Below are positions 1 to 8,140 of a DNA stretch of 64,000 nt, in pieces (position 1 is the first letter of the stretch; each line of letters begins with the position of its first letter). The DNA comes from Crossiella sp. S99.2 (GTDB lineage: Bacteria; Actinomycetota; Actinomycetes; Mycobacteriales; Pseudonocardiaceae): contig NZ_JALMDK010000001.1 of assembly GCF_023094165.1 (NCBI RefSeq), positions 1,054,001-1,118,000 on the forward strand, given 5' to 3'. Position numbers and translations under genes: made by a program. The notes under the pieces are model-generated. The model made no database searches. It had not been told where the DNA came from and worked only from the letters and a program-made list of their open reading frames with translations.

Positions 1-15
1 GTGCGATCCTTCCCG

Positions 16-1158
16 CTAGAACCCCATCGTCCGGCCGATGATCTCTTTCATGATCTCGGTGGTGCCGCCGTAGATCGTCTGCACCCGGCCGTCCAGGAAT
101 GCCTTCGCCACCGGGTACTCGGTCATGTAGCCGTACCCACCGTGCAGCTGAAGGCAGCGGTCCGCCACCTTCGTCTGTAGCTCTGTGGTCCACCACTTGG
201 CCATCGCGGCCTCGTCGATGGCCAGCGCGCCGTTGTTGTGCTCGCTGATGCAGCGGTCCACGAACACCCGGGCGATGGTGATCTCGGTGGCGAGTTCGGC
301 CAGCAGGAACCGGTTGTGCTGGAACTTGCCGATCGGCCGCCCGAACGCCTCGCGGTCCTTGCAGTACTGCTTGGTCAGCTCCAGCACCCGCTCGGCCCCG
401 GCGACCGCGGCCACCGCGATGGACAACCGCTCCTGCGGCAGGTTCTGCATCAGGTAGACGAAGCCCTTGCCCTCCTCGCCCAGCAGGTTGGCCGCGGGCA
501 CCCGGACCTCGTCGAAGAACAACTCGGCGGTGTCCTGCGCCTTCTGCCCGATCTTGTCCAGGTTCCGTCCCCGGCTGAACCCGGTCATGCCGCGCTCGAC
601 CACCAGCAGGCTGACTCCGTGCGCTCCGGCGTTCGGGTCGGTCTTGGCCGCGACGATCACCAGGTCGGCCAGGATCCCGTTGCTGATGAAGGTTTTCTGC
701 CCGGTGAGGACGTAGTCGTCCCCGTCCCGCACCGCGGTGGTCGCGATGCCCTGAAGATCACTGCCGGTGCCGGGCTCGGTCATCGCGATCGCGCTGATCA
801 GCTCGCCGGAGCAGAACCCGGGCAGCCACCGGCGTTTCTGCTCCTCGGTGGCCAGGTTCAGCAGGTAGGGCAGGATGATGTCGTTGTGCAGCGGCAGGGC
901 CAGCCCACTGGCGCCCGCGCGCACGAGTTCCTCGGCCAGCACGGTGTTGAACCGGTAGTCGAGCGCGCCGCCACCGCCGTACTCCTCGGGCACGGCCATG
1001 CCGAGCAACCCGATCCGCCCCGCGGCCAGCCACGCCTCGCGGTCGACGATGCCGTTGTCCTCCCAGCGGGCGTGGTTCGGCTCGATCTCCTTGGCGATGA
1101 AGGTGCGGGCCAGCTCGCGGAACTCGTCATGCTCGCTGGTGAAGATCTCGCGGCGCAT
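16..1158 (-). CDS. Acyl-CoA dehydrogenase, long-chain type
   Basis: FAD-dependent enzyme that oxidises acyl-CoA to the 2,3-enoyl-CoA in beta-oxidation; cytosolic, 380 aa, normal family length. The substrate loop AMTEPGTGSDL lies near residue 126. The C-terminal IYGGTTEIMKE lacks the catalytic Glu of medium-chain enzymes, whereas NLPQERL near residue 239 offers the base (E243) at the position used by long-chain and isovaleryl enzymes, so a long or branched acyl substrate is likely. The ATG at 1158 was chosen over an upstream in-frame start because AGGAGA sits 6 nt before it. It lies downstream of the racemase gene on the same strand, separated by a repeat-bearing gap, and may share MerR control. 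The family is certain; the substrate is inferred. Confidence 0.93.
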   Translation of the reverse strand: MRREIFTSEHDEFRELARTFIAKEIEPNHARWEDNGIVDREAWLAAGRIGLLGMAVPEEYGGGGALDYRFNTVLAEELVRAGASGLALPLHNDIILPYLLNLATEEQKRRWLPGFCSGELISAIAMTEPGTGSDLQGIATTAVRDGDDYVLTGQKTFISNGILADLVIVAAKTDPNAGAHGVSLLVVERGMTGFSRGRNLDKIGQKAQDTAELFFDEVRVPAANLLGEEGKGFVYLMQNLPQERLSIAVAAVAGAERVLELTKQYCKDREAFGRPIGKFQHNRFLLAELATEITIARVFVDRCISEHNNGALAIDEAAMAKWWTTELQTKVADRCLQLHGGYGYMTEYPVAKAFLDGRVQTIYGGTTEIMKEIIGRTMGF

Positions 1159-1244
1159 CGGAGTCTCCTGTCGGTGCGGCCGCGGCGGCGCGGCCGGAAG
1201 TGGTGTCAGGGGCGTGGTGCGGGGCCCAGGGCCGCTGGGCCGTC

Positions 1245-1303
1245 GAGTTGGCCCAAGTGGGACGACCAGTTGGGCCAACTATGCGTACGACTTGGGCCAA
1301 CTC
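1245..1303. repeat. Triple TTGGCCCAA-type palindromic repeat
   Basis: Three copies of a roughly 14-bp unit lie between two minus-strand genes. GAGTTGGCCCAAGT at 1245-1258 is perfectly complementary to ACTTGGGCCAACTC at 1290-1303, and a central copy AGTTGGGCCAACT sits at 1269-1281. The block follows the stop of the racemase gene, so it could act as a terminator-like structure. The same architecture recurs at 14749-14805, which marks it as a dispersed repeat rather than a one-off hairpin. Confidence 0.75.
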
Positions 1304-1316
1304 GGCGCTGGCGGGG

Positions 1317-2423
1317 TCAGGCATGCCGGGGGACGCCCCAGTCCGACAGGACTTCCTCGGTGTGCTGGCCGGGGGTGGGGGGTGCGGCGGTGGGGGTGTT
1401 GGGGGTCTTGGAGAAGCGGGGGGCGGCGGCGGGCTGGGGGACGCCGTCGCGGGTGGTGAAGGTGTCGCGGGCAGCCAGGTGTGGGTGGCTGGGGGCTTCG
1501 GACAGGGTCAGCACGGGGGCGGCGCAGGCGTCACTGCCGTCGAAGACCTTGGTCCAGTGGGACAGCGGGTGGGCGGCGATCGCGGTGGCGATCTGGCCGC
1601 GGAGTTCCGGCCAGCGGGCCGGGTCGTGCTGGGGTGGGGCGGTGTCGGTGAGGTCGAGTTTGGCCAGCAGCTCGGCGAAGAACTGGGGTTCGATCGCGCC
1701 CACGGCCAGGTGGCGGCCGTCCGCGGTGGGGTAGACGTCGTAGTACGGGGCGCCGGTGTCGAGCATGTTGACGCCGCGCTGGTCCTGCCAGCCCCCGCTG
1801 GCGAGCATGCCGAAGATGAGGGTGGACAGGTGCGCGGTGCCGTCCACGATGGCGGCGTCGACCACCTGGCCCTGGCCGGTGGTCTTGGCGTTGAGCAGCG
1901 CGGCCAGCACGCCGACCACCAGGTACATCCCGCCGCCGCCGAAGTCGCCGAGCAGGTTGAGCGGGACCTGGGGCGGGCCGTCGGCGCGGCCGATGGCGCC
2001 CAGCGCGCCGGTCACCGCGATGTAGCCGATGTCGTGGCCGGCCATGGCCGACCAGGGGCCGTCCTGGCCCCAGCCGGTCATCCGGCCGTAGACGAGCTTG
2101 GGGTTGCGGGACCAGCAGTCCTCGGGGCCCAGGCCCAGGCGTTCGGTGACGCCGGGGCGGAAGCCCTCGATCAGCACGTCGGCGCGTTCGACCAGGTCCA
2201 GGACGGTGTCCCGGTCGGCCGGGTCCTTGAGGTTGGCCAGCACCGAGCGTTTGCCCCGGTTGAGCAGGTCGTAGCGGCCGCCGCCGCCGGTGAGCGCGGT
2301 GCCGCCGGGGCGTTGCACGATCACCACATCGGCGCCCAGGTCGGCGAGCAGCATGCCGGCGAAGGGGCCAGGACCGAGCCCGGACAGCTCGACCACCCGG
2401 ATCCCGCTCAGCGGGCCAGCCAT
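1317..2423 (-). CDS. CaiB/BaiF family, alpha-methylacyl-CoA racemase-like
   Basis: A 368-aa class III CoA-transferase-fold protein. It resembles alpha-methylacyl-CoA racemases, which interconvert (R)- and (S)-2-methylacyl-CoA so that branched chains can enter beta-oxidation. The N-terminus has the family opening GIRVVELSGLGPGPFAGMLL. The catalytic pair is visible as H130 in AGHDIGYIA and D160 in NLLGDFGGGG, spaced as in the mycobacterial racemase. GGAGG precedes the ATG at 2423. Its partner downstream is an acyl-CoA dehydrogenase of long/branched type, which fits branched-chain lipid breakdown. The divergent MerR gene probably regulates both. A true CoA-transferase role is less likely given the His/Asp pair. 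Confidence 0.88.
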   Translation of the reverse strand: MAGPLSGIRVVELSGLGPGPFAGMLLADLGADVVIVQRPGGTALTGGGGRYDLLNRGKRSVLANLKDPADRDTVLDLVERADVLIEGFRPGVTERLGLGPEDCWSRNPKLVYGRMTGWGQDGPWSAMAGHDIGYIAVTGALGAIGRADGPPQVPLNLLGDFGGGGMYLVVGVLAALLNAKTTGQGQVVDAAIVDGTAHLSTLIFGMLASGGWQDQRGVNMLDTGAPYYDVYPTADGRHLAVGAIEPQFFAELLAKLDLTDTAPPQHDPARWPELRGQIATAIAAHPLSHWTKVFDGSDACAAPVLTLSEAPSHPHLAARDTFTTRDGVPQPAAAPRFSKTPNTPTAAPPTPGQHTEEVLSDWGVPRHA

Positions 2424-2457
2424 GCCGTACCTCCGTCAGGTCAACGTGCCGTGATGA

Positions 2458-2480
2458 GTGTGACATCATCACTGTCACAC
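2458..2480. promoter_or_regulatory. Candidate MerR operator between divergent genes
   Basis: A perfect inverted repeat, GTGTGACA at 2458-2465 and TGTCACAC at 2473-2480 with a 7-bp spacer. It lies between the divergent racemase and MerR genes, 35 bp from the racemase start and 25 bp from the MerR start. Position and symmetry suggest binding by the adjacent MerR protein. Confidence 0.6.
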
Positions 2481-2504
2481 CAACAGGGGTGTATTGTCCA
2501 CTCC

Positions 2505-3239
2505 GTGCTCAACGCCGCCGATCCGATGCTCACCGTGGACGAGCTGGCCGCGCGTGCCGGGATGACCGTGCGCACGGTTCGCTTCTACGCGGGCAAGGGC
2601 ATGCTGCCGCCGCCGCAACTGCGCGGCCGGGTCGGTCTGTACGGCCCCGAGCACCTGGCCCGGCTGGACCTGATCCGCGAACTGCAGAACCTGGGCTTCA
2701 CCCTGGCCGCGGTCGAGCGCTACATGGCCCGGCTGGAACCGGATGCCACCGTGCAGGACATCGCCCTGCACGGCGCGCTGGTCGCGCCCTGGGCGGCCGA
2801 TGAGTACGAGGAGATGGACCGGGACGCGGTTGACCGGCGGGCCGGGCGGCGGCTCACCGACGCGGAGCTGGGCAGGCTGGTCATGCTGCACGTGCTGGAG
2901 GACCTGGGCGAGGGCCGGTTCCGGGTGGCCAGCGCGGTGGAGTTCTCCCTGGCGCTGGAGCTGGTCGACCTGCCGATGCCGTTCGAGCTGCTGATGGACG
3001 CCGGCGAGGTGATCAACAAGCACGCCGAGCGGATCGCGCTGGACCTGCGCAAGCTCTTCGCCGACCGGGTGCTGCGGCCCTACCGGGAACACGGCGGTCT
3101 GCCCGAGGAGCGCGAGCAGTTGATCGTCGCCCTGCGCAAGTTACGCCCGGCCACCACCCGGGCCGTGGTCACCGCGTTCCAGCAGGCGGTCGACCGGGCG
3201 ATCAAGGAAGCGGTGGACCGGTCGGGCGCACCACGCTGA
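2505..3239 (+). CDS. MerR family transcriptional regulator
   Basis: A 244-aa regulator with an N-terminal MerR winged-helix domain (about residues 8-80: LTVDELAARAGMTVRTVRFYA, then GRVGLYGPEHLARLDLI) and a helical C-terminal effector region without the Cys cluster of metal sensors. A GTG start at 2505 is preferred; ATG at 2526 is possible. The region upstream in this frame is not coding. Codon 213 (3141-3143) is TTA, the only in-frame TTA I noticed in the window, so translation could depend on the rare leucine tRNA (bldA in Streptomyces). Context points to control of acyl-CoA catabolism, with an acyl-CoA as plausible ligand; that is inference. Confidence 0.85.
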   Translation: MLNAADPMLTVDELAARAGMTVRTVRFYAGKGMLPPPQLRGRVGLYGPEHLARLDLIRELQNLGFTLAAVERYMARLEPDATVQDIALHGALVAPWAADEYEEMDRDAVDRRAGRRLTDAELGRLVMLHVLEDLGEGRFRVASAVEFSLALELVDLPMPFELLMDAGEVINKHAERIALDLRKLFADRVLRPYREHGGLPEEREQLIVALRKLRPATTRAVVTAFQQAVDRAIKEAVDRSGAPR

Positions 3240-3245
3240 CCGTGG

Positions 3246-3274
3246 TTGATTGACTACCCCTGGCAACCTAGGGT
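3246..3274 (+). promoter_or_regulatory. Promoter for a leaderless LuxR-type gene
   Basis: TTGATT at 3246-3251, a 17-bp spacer and TAGGGT at 3269-3274 form a sigma-70-like promoter. The GTG start at 3281 is 6 nt beyond the -10 element and no Shine-Dalgarno sequence exists, so the mRNA would be leaderless. Confidence 0.5.
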
Positions 3275-3280
3275 CGTCCC

Positions 3281-5611
3281 GTGGGGAGCGCGCTGTCACC
3301 GCGACCGGCGGGGAACCTGCCGGCCGAGGTGAACACCTTGGTGGGGCGCCGTCCGGATATCGCCGAGGTCAAACGACAACTCAGCGGCACCCGGCTGCTC
3401 ACCCTGACCGGGGTGGGCGGGGTCGGCAAGACCAGACTGGCCGCCCGCGCCGCCGCCGAACTGCGCCGCTCCTTCCGGGACGGGGTCTGGCTGGTCGAAC
3501 TGGCCGACCTGACCGGTCCGGAACTCGTGCCGCACGCGGTGGCCACCGCGCTCGGCCTGCACGACGACACCGGCCGGGACCGCCTTGAGGTGCTCGCCGA
3601 ACAACTGCGTGCCCGGACCCTGTTGCTGGTGCTGGACAACTGCGAACACCTCCTGGACGCCTGCGCCACGCTGGCCGCCCGGCTGCTGCGGGCCGCGCCG
3701 GGGTTGCGGGTGCTGGCCACCAGCAGGCAACCGCTGGGCGTGGCCGGGGAACAGGTCTGGCCGGTGCCACCACTGGTCGTGCCCGATCCGGCCGCGGACG
3801 CCCAGCCGGACACCGCGCTGACCCTCTTCGCCGAACGGGCCACCGCGGTGGCCCCGGACTTCGCGCTGACCGCGGAGAACCGGCCCACCGTGGCCCGGCT
3901 GTGCCAGCAGCTGGACGGCCTGCCGCTGGCCATCGAACTGGCCGCGGTGCGAGTGCGCGCGCTGACCGTCGGCGAGATCGAGGAACGCCTGCACGACCGC
4001 TACGGCCTGCTCACCGGTGGCAGCCGGGCCGCCCTGCCCAGGCACCAGACCCTGCGCGCCGCGGTGGACTGGAGTTTCGAGCTGTGCGCCCCGCGCGAGC
4101 AACTGCTGTGGGCCCGGCTCTCGGTCTTCGCCGGCACCTTCGACCTGGCCGCGGCCGGTGCGGTGTGCAGTGGCGACGGGCTGCTGGTGGAAGAGGTCTT
4201 CGACCTGGTCGCCGGGCTGGTGGACAAGTCGATCCTGAGCCGGGAGGACCACCCCGGCGGCGCCCGCTACCGGCTACTGGAGACGCTGCGCGAGTTCGGC
4301 AGGGAGAAGCTGGGCGCGGCCGCCCGGTCCACCGTGCGGATCAAGCACTGCGGGCACTACCTGCGGCTGATCGAACGGGCCGAGCACGAGTGGTTCGGGC
4401 CGCGGCAGCTGGAGACCTTCCGCTGGCTGGAGTCCGAGCACGCCAACCTGCGGGCCGCGCTGGAGTTCTGCCTGAGTGAGGCGGACCGGACCGAGCACGG
4501 GCTGCGGCTGGCCGGGGCGCTGTGGTGCTACTGGGCGGGCTGCGGTTACCTGGCCGAGGGCGGCTACTGGCTGGGCCGGGCGCTGGAGCTGAGCCCGGCG
4601 GACCACCCGGCCCGGCGCAAAGCGTTGTGGGTCAACGGTTACGTGGCCACCCTGCAGGGTCGGGTGGACATCGCGGTGGCCGCCCTGACCGAGGTCAGGG
4701 CGCTGGCCGAGGCCGACGGCGACGACATGGCGCTGGCCTACGCCATCCACCGGCAGGGCTGCCTGAGCCTGATCGGCGACGACCTGGACCAGGCGGTCGA
4801 GCTGTTCGAGACCGCGATGGCGCACTACCACCGGCTCGGCCTGCTCGATGGGCACGTGCTGATGTGCTACGTCGAACTGGCCGTGGCGCTGGCCTTCCGC
4901 GGCGAGTTCGACCGCGCCGCCGAGCTGTGCCACGCCGCCTGCGCGCTGAGCACCGCGGCCGGTGAGCACTGGGCCCGTGCCTACGCCACCTTCTGCCTCG
5001 GCCTGGTCGACTTCTGCCGCGGTGACCTGGCCGCCGCGCGGGCGGGCGCCTGTGCCGCGCTGCGGGCCAAGCGGGACTTCCACGACCTGCTCGGCATCGT
5101 GCTCGCGGTGGAGCTGCTGGCCTGGGTCGCCGCGGCCGAAGGTCAGCCGGAGCGGGCCGCGGTGCTGCTGGGCGCGACCGAGGCGCAGTGGGGCGCGGTC
5201 GGCTATCCGCTGTTCGGCTCGCGCTACTTCACCGAACCGCACGCCCGGTGCGCGGACACCACCAGGGCGGCCATCAGCGCGGCCGCCTTCACCGCGGCGC
5301 ACGAACGCGGCCGGGATCTGACCACCGACGCCGCCATCGACCTGGCCCTGGGCGAACGCCCGGCTGCCCGGCCCCGGCCGGACCGGACGGCCGAGCCCAG
5401 CGTGCTGACCAGGCGGGAGCGGCAGGTCGCCGAGCTGGTCGCGGAGGGCCTGTCCAACAAGGAGATCGCCGACCGGCTGGTGATCGCGGTGCGCACCGCC
5501 GAGGGCCACGTGGAGCGGATCCTGCAGAAACTGGGCTTCAGCTCGCGGGCCCGGATCGCGGCCTGGGTGGCGCACCGGCGTGGTCACCCCGGCGGTTCGG
5601 GCCAAAGATAG
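3281..5611 (+). CDS. LuxR family regulator with N-terminal NTPase
   Basis: A 776-aa regulator in the AfsR/LAL-like group. It has an N-terminal NB-ARC/AAA-type NTPase with Walker A GVGGVGKTRLA (about 44-54) and Walker B LLLVLDNCEHLLD (about 114-126). A long alpha-helical TPR-like middle follows, then a C-terminal LuxR helix-turn-helix (about 700-765; LTRRERQVAELVAEGLSNKE and VRTAEGHVERILQKLG). Such proteins bind ATP and an unknown effector and activate transcription. It starts at a probably leaderless GTG. No target gene is evident; the neighbours are the STAS protein downstream and the MerR gene upstream. Confidence 0.9.
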   Translation: MGSALSPRPAGNLPAEVNTLVGRRPDIAEVKRQLSGTRLLTLTGVGGVGKTRLAARAAAELRRSFRDGVWLVELADLTGPELVPHAVATALGLHDDTGRDRLEVLAEQLRARTLLLVLDNCEHLLDACATLAARLLRAAPGLRVLATSRQPLGVAGEQVWPVPPLVVPDPAADAQPDTALTLFAERATAVAPDFALTAENRPTVARLCQQLDGLPLAIELAAVRVRALTVGEIEERLHDRYGLLTGGSRAALPRHQTLRAAVDWSFELCAPREQLLWARLSVFAGTFDLAAAGAVCSGDGLLVEEVFDLVAGLVDKSILSREDHPGGARYRLLETLREFGREKLGAAARSTVRIKHCGHYLRLIERAEHEWFGPRQLETFRWLESEHANLRAALEFCLSEADRTEHGLRLAGALWCYWAGCGYLAEGGYWLGRALELSPADHPARRKALWVNGYVATLQGRVDIAVAALTEVRALAEADGDDMALAYAIHRQGCLSLIGDDLDQAVELFETAMAHYHRLGLLDGHVLMCYVELAVALAFRGEFDRAAELCHAACALSTAAGEHWARAYATFCLGLVDFCRGDLAAARAGACAALRAKRDFHDLLGIVLAVELLAWVAAAEGQPERAAVLLGATEAQWGAVGYPLFGSRYFTEPHARCADTTRAAISAAAFTAAHERGRDLTTDAAIDLALGERPAARPRPDRTAEPSVLTRRERQVAELVAEGLSNKEIADRLVIAVRTAEGHVERILQKLGFSSRARIAAWVAHRRGHPGGSGQR

Positions 5612-5737
5612 GTATTTATCCCGTCCTTTCGGCGGCGCGCGGGACCGACGATGTCAGGCAGAGGGTTCCACCCCCCCGGGAGCCCTCAGGACCGGCGCGA
5701 CGCGTTTGCTGACCCCTGCGTGGCCGTGCCGGAGGCG

Positions 5738-5780
5738 GGTGGCGTCGATGTCCGAACTCCCCCCTCGAATCGACGCCACC
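5738..5780. terminator. Stem-loop after the LuxR-type gene
   Basis: GGTGGCGTCGAT (5738-5749) pairs perfectly with ATCGACGCCACC (5769-5780) across a 19-nt loop, in the 222-bp gap between two plus-strand genes. There is no T tract. It may terminate the upstream gene or lie in the leader of the next one. Nothing else was recognised in this gap. Confidence 0.45.
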
Positions 5781-5833
5781 GCCACTAATCCCTGATCAGA
5801 GTCCTCGCGGGCCGCCCGAGATCGAGGCTGGAG

Positions 5834-6589
5834 ATGATGTCGGTCGAGGACAGCGTCCTGGCGACCAAGATCGAACCCCGGGGTGCCGCCGCGGTGCTGC
5901 GGGTGGACGGTCTGCTGGATTCCAGCTCCTACCCGCAGTTGCGCGATGTGCTGCTGCACGCGGTGGATCCGGCCCCGCACGCGCTGGTGGTCGACCTGTC
6001 CCGGCTCACCGCGCACACGCCGGCGCCGCTGTCGGTCTTCGCCGTGGTCCGGCTGTCCGTGGCCCGCTGGCCGGGGGTGCCGCTGCTGCTGGCCGAGCCC
6101 GGCCCGGAGCTGCGGGCGGTGATGGAGCGCAGCACCGTGCTGGAGTTCGTGCCGGTGTTCCCGACCGTGGATCAGGCGCTGGCCTCGGTGCTGGACGCGC
6201 CGCCGCGCGACCGGGTGCGGTTCAGCGTGCCGGTGCGCCGGGTCAGCCCGCCGTGGATCGCCGAGGTGGTCGGCGAGGTGTGCCGGAACTGGGGTGTGCC
6301 GCGGGCCGCGGGGCCGGCGACCACGGTGGCCGAGCAGCTGATCTTCGAGGCGCTGGCCGGGGACGCCTCCTGGGGCGATGGCCTGCTGTTGCGGGTGGAA
6401 CTGTGCGACGGGCTGCTCACCGTGGCGGTGCGGGTGGACGACCCGTTCCTGCCCCAGCTCGGCGGCGGTGTCGACCGCGGCCGGGAGCTGGCCGCGGTCG
6501 CGCACACCTGGGGCTACACGCCCACCGGCGACGGCAGGCGAGTCGCCTGGGCCACGATCAAGACCGCATCCGGTCCCGCAGCGCGTTGA
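5834..6589 (+). CDS. STAS domain plus HATPase-like protein
   Basis: A 251-aa protein. Residues about 10-115 resemble a STAS (anti-sigma factor antagonist) domain: VLRVDGLLDSSSYPQLRDVL, then LVVDLSRL. Residues about 125-245 resemble the RsbW/SpoIIAB-type ATPase fold used by anti-sigma factors (AEQLIFEAL, LLLRVELCDGLLTVAVRVDD). Antagonist and kinase are usually separate proteins, so the fusion suggests a self-contained switch in a partner-switching pathway. I see no sigma factor gene nearby. Classic ATPase motifs (N box, G1) are weak, so nucleotide binding is uncertain. Confidence 0.65.
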   Translation: MMSVEDSVLATKIEPRGAAAVLRVDGLLDSSSYPQLRDVLLHAVDPAPHALVVDLSRLTAHTPAPLSVFAVVRLSVARWPGVPLLLAEPGPELRAVMERSTVLEFVPVFPTVDQALASVLDAPPRDRVRFSVPVRRVSPPWIAEVVGEVCRNWGVPRAAGPATTVAEQLIFEALAGDASWGDGLLLRVELCDGLLTVAVRVDDPFLPQLGGGVDRGRELAAVAHTWGYTPTGDGRRVAWATIKTASGPAAR

Positions 6590-7403
6590 CCACCTCATCG
6601 CTCCACCGGTGCGTGCGGATCAGCCGGTAGCGCTCGCCGCTGACCACCAGGTACGCCTCGGCCTCGGTGCGCTCGCCGATGAGGTCGGCCTGCCGCAGCA
6701 TGCCTGCCACCGGGGTGAACTCCTCGGCGAACCAGCGTCGCGCGATGGTGGCCCGGTCGCTGAACTTGCCCTCGTCCTGCATCAGCCGGAAACCCCAGGC
6801 CTCGATCGACTCGCCCAATTCGGCGTAGTCCCACGGATCGCTCATCACCACCGCGGCCCGCGCCTGCCCGACCAGCGGCACCCGCTCCAGGAAGATCCGC
6901 CGGTAGTCCTTGACGATCAGGTCGCCGCGGTGCCGCACGCCGTAGGGATCCAGTTTGGTGCGCACCTCGGTCACGTAAGCCTCGATGGTGCGCAGGCCCA
7001 GCGCGTGCGCCACCGAGACCCGGTGGTGCCCGTCGTTGACGAAGTGCAGGTCGCCGATCCGGTAGACCTCGATCGGCGGCACGCTCTCCCCGCGCCGCTG
7101 GGCCAGCGCCAGCCGCTGCCAGCGTTCCCGCACCCTGGCCGAGGTCGGCCGGAACCGGCGGTCGAAATCCCTGGTCCGGTCCACGCTGCCGACGATCGAG
7201 TCCAGCCGGATCACCTGCAGTCCGAGCCGCCGCTCGCTCTGCCTGCCGAGCGCGGCCACCACCTCGTCGAAGGGCAGCATGATGTTCACGTCGTCGGGCT
7301 CCCGGCGCAGCCAGGCGGCCAGCCGGGACAGCACCTGCCGCCGCCGGGCGCGCAGGAAGTCGTGCTCCGCGTCGGCCCGCGGGAAACCGGTGTCACCGCG
7401 CAC
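6558..7403 (-). CDS. ParB-like nuclease-fold protein
   Basis: A 281-aa protein with a ParB/sulfiredoxin-like signature, IGDLHFVNDGHHRVSVAHALG (split here as IGDLHFVNDGHHR and VSVAHALG), near residues 120-140. The family includes ParB, Srx and several nucleotide-dependent enzymes; this is not the chromosomal ParB, which has a separate helix-turn-helix. The GTG at 7403 is preceded by GAGGAGG and overlaps the last 11 nt of the upstream metallophosphoesterase gene, so the two are translationally coupled. Its 3' end overlaps the convergent STAS gene by 32 bp. Function is unknown; the coupling suggests the pair acts on a common nucleic acid or nucleotide substrate. Confidence 0.7.
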   Translation of the reverse strand: MRGDTGFPRADAEHDFLRARRRQVLSRLAAWLRREPDDVNIMLPFDEVVAALGRQSERRLGLQVIRLDSIVGSVDRTRDFDRRFRPTSARVRERWQRLALAQRRGESVPPIEVYRIGDLHFVNDGHHRVSVAHALGLRTIEAYVTEVRTKLDPYGVRHRGDLIVKDYRRIFLERVPLVGQARAAVVMSDPWDYAELGESIEAWGFRLMQDEGKFSDRATIARRWFAEEFTPVAGMLRQADLIGERTEAEAYLVVSGERYRLIRTHRWSDEVVNALRDRMRS

Positions 7404-8070
7404 GCCGAACCTCCTCGGTCGATCCGATGTCCAGCAGGTGATAGCCCACAACGTTGCGCACCAGCGTGTCGCCGAGCCGACGATCGGGTGTCGTTTCACC
7501 GTGCGGGTGAATGTGGCCGTGCAGCAGCAGTCGCGGGCGCAGCCGGTGCACGGTGTCGTGCAGGCAGGCGAAGCCGCGATGCGGCGGATCGTCCCGGTCC
7601 CCGCAGTCCAGCGGCGGGGAATGGGTGAGCAGCAGGTCCACCGGTTTGCCGTCGCGCAGCCTGCGCCAGTTCGCCTGCCGGACCAGTCGCCGGGCCCGCC
7701 GGGCCTGCTGGCGTTCGGTCCACTGGTTGGGCCCGGTGTTGTACCGGATCGAGCCACCCAGTCCGGCGATGCGCAACCCGGCCACGTCCACCACCGCGCC
7801 GTCGATGTTGGCCGCCCCGGCCGGGCCCGGCCAGCGCGCTGGCATGCCGTCCCTGGTCCACAGACCACGCACGTTGCTGTAGCCGGACAGGTCGGGATCG
7901 TGGTTGCCCGGCACGAACACGCATGGCCGGTCCAGTGCGCTGACCAGGTATTCCAGGTAGTCGAACGGCAGGTCGCCTGCCCCGAGGATGAGGTCGACCC
8001 GGTGCTGGCGGACCTGCTCGGTCCAGAGCTGCGCCACCACCTCGTCGGAGACCACCAGCACCCGCGTCAT
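7393..8070 (-). CDS. Metallophosphoesterase
   Basis: A 225-aa calcineurin-like phosphoesterase. Visible metal-binding blocks are GAGDLPF (about 40), VPGNHDPD (about 65), LLLTHSPP (about 130) and LLHGHIHPHG (about 180). The first block is VVSDEV, so the usual DxH histidine is replaced by Glu, a variation known in some families of this fold. Start is ATG 8070. It is translationally coupled to the downstream ParB-like gene. The substrate could be a cyclic nucleotide or nucleic acid end and cannot be read from sequence. Confidence 0.85.
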   Translation of the reverse strand: MTRVLVVSDEVVAQLWTEQVRQHRVDLILGAGDLPFDYLEYLVSALDRPCVFVPGNHDPDLSGYSNVRGLWTRDGMPARWPGPAGAANIDGAVVDVAGLRIAGLGGSIRYNTGPNQWTERQQARRARRLVRQANWRRLRDGKPVDLLLTHSPPLDCGDRDDPPHRGFACLHDTVHRLRPRLLLHGHIHPHGETTPDRRLGDTLVRNVVGYHLLDIGSTEEVRRAR

Positions 8071-8140
8071 GGGGCCGAGGGTAGGCCGTTCGGCCGCCGG
8101 GTGCGGTAGCTTGCCGGGGCAGTCCAGCCAGGGGGAGACG

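Noticed and set aside
1200-2504. Long in-frame extension upstream of the MerR gene
   Set aside because: It lies antisense to the racemase gene, has the composition of a GC-rich shadow frame, and the MerR domain begins at the GTG/ATG near 2505-2526.
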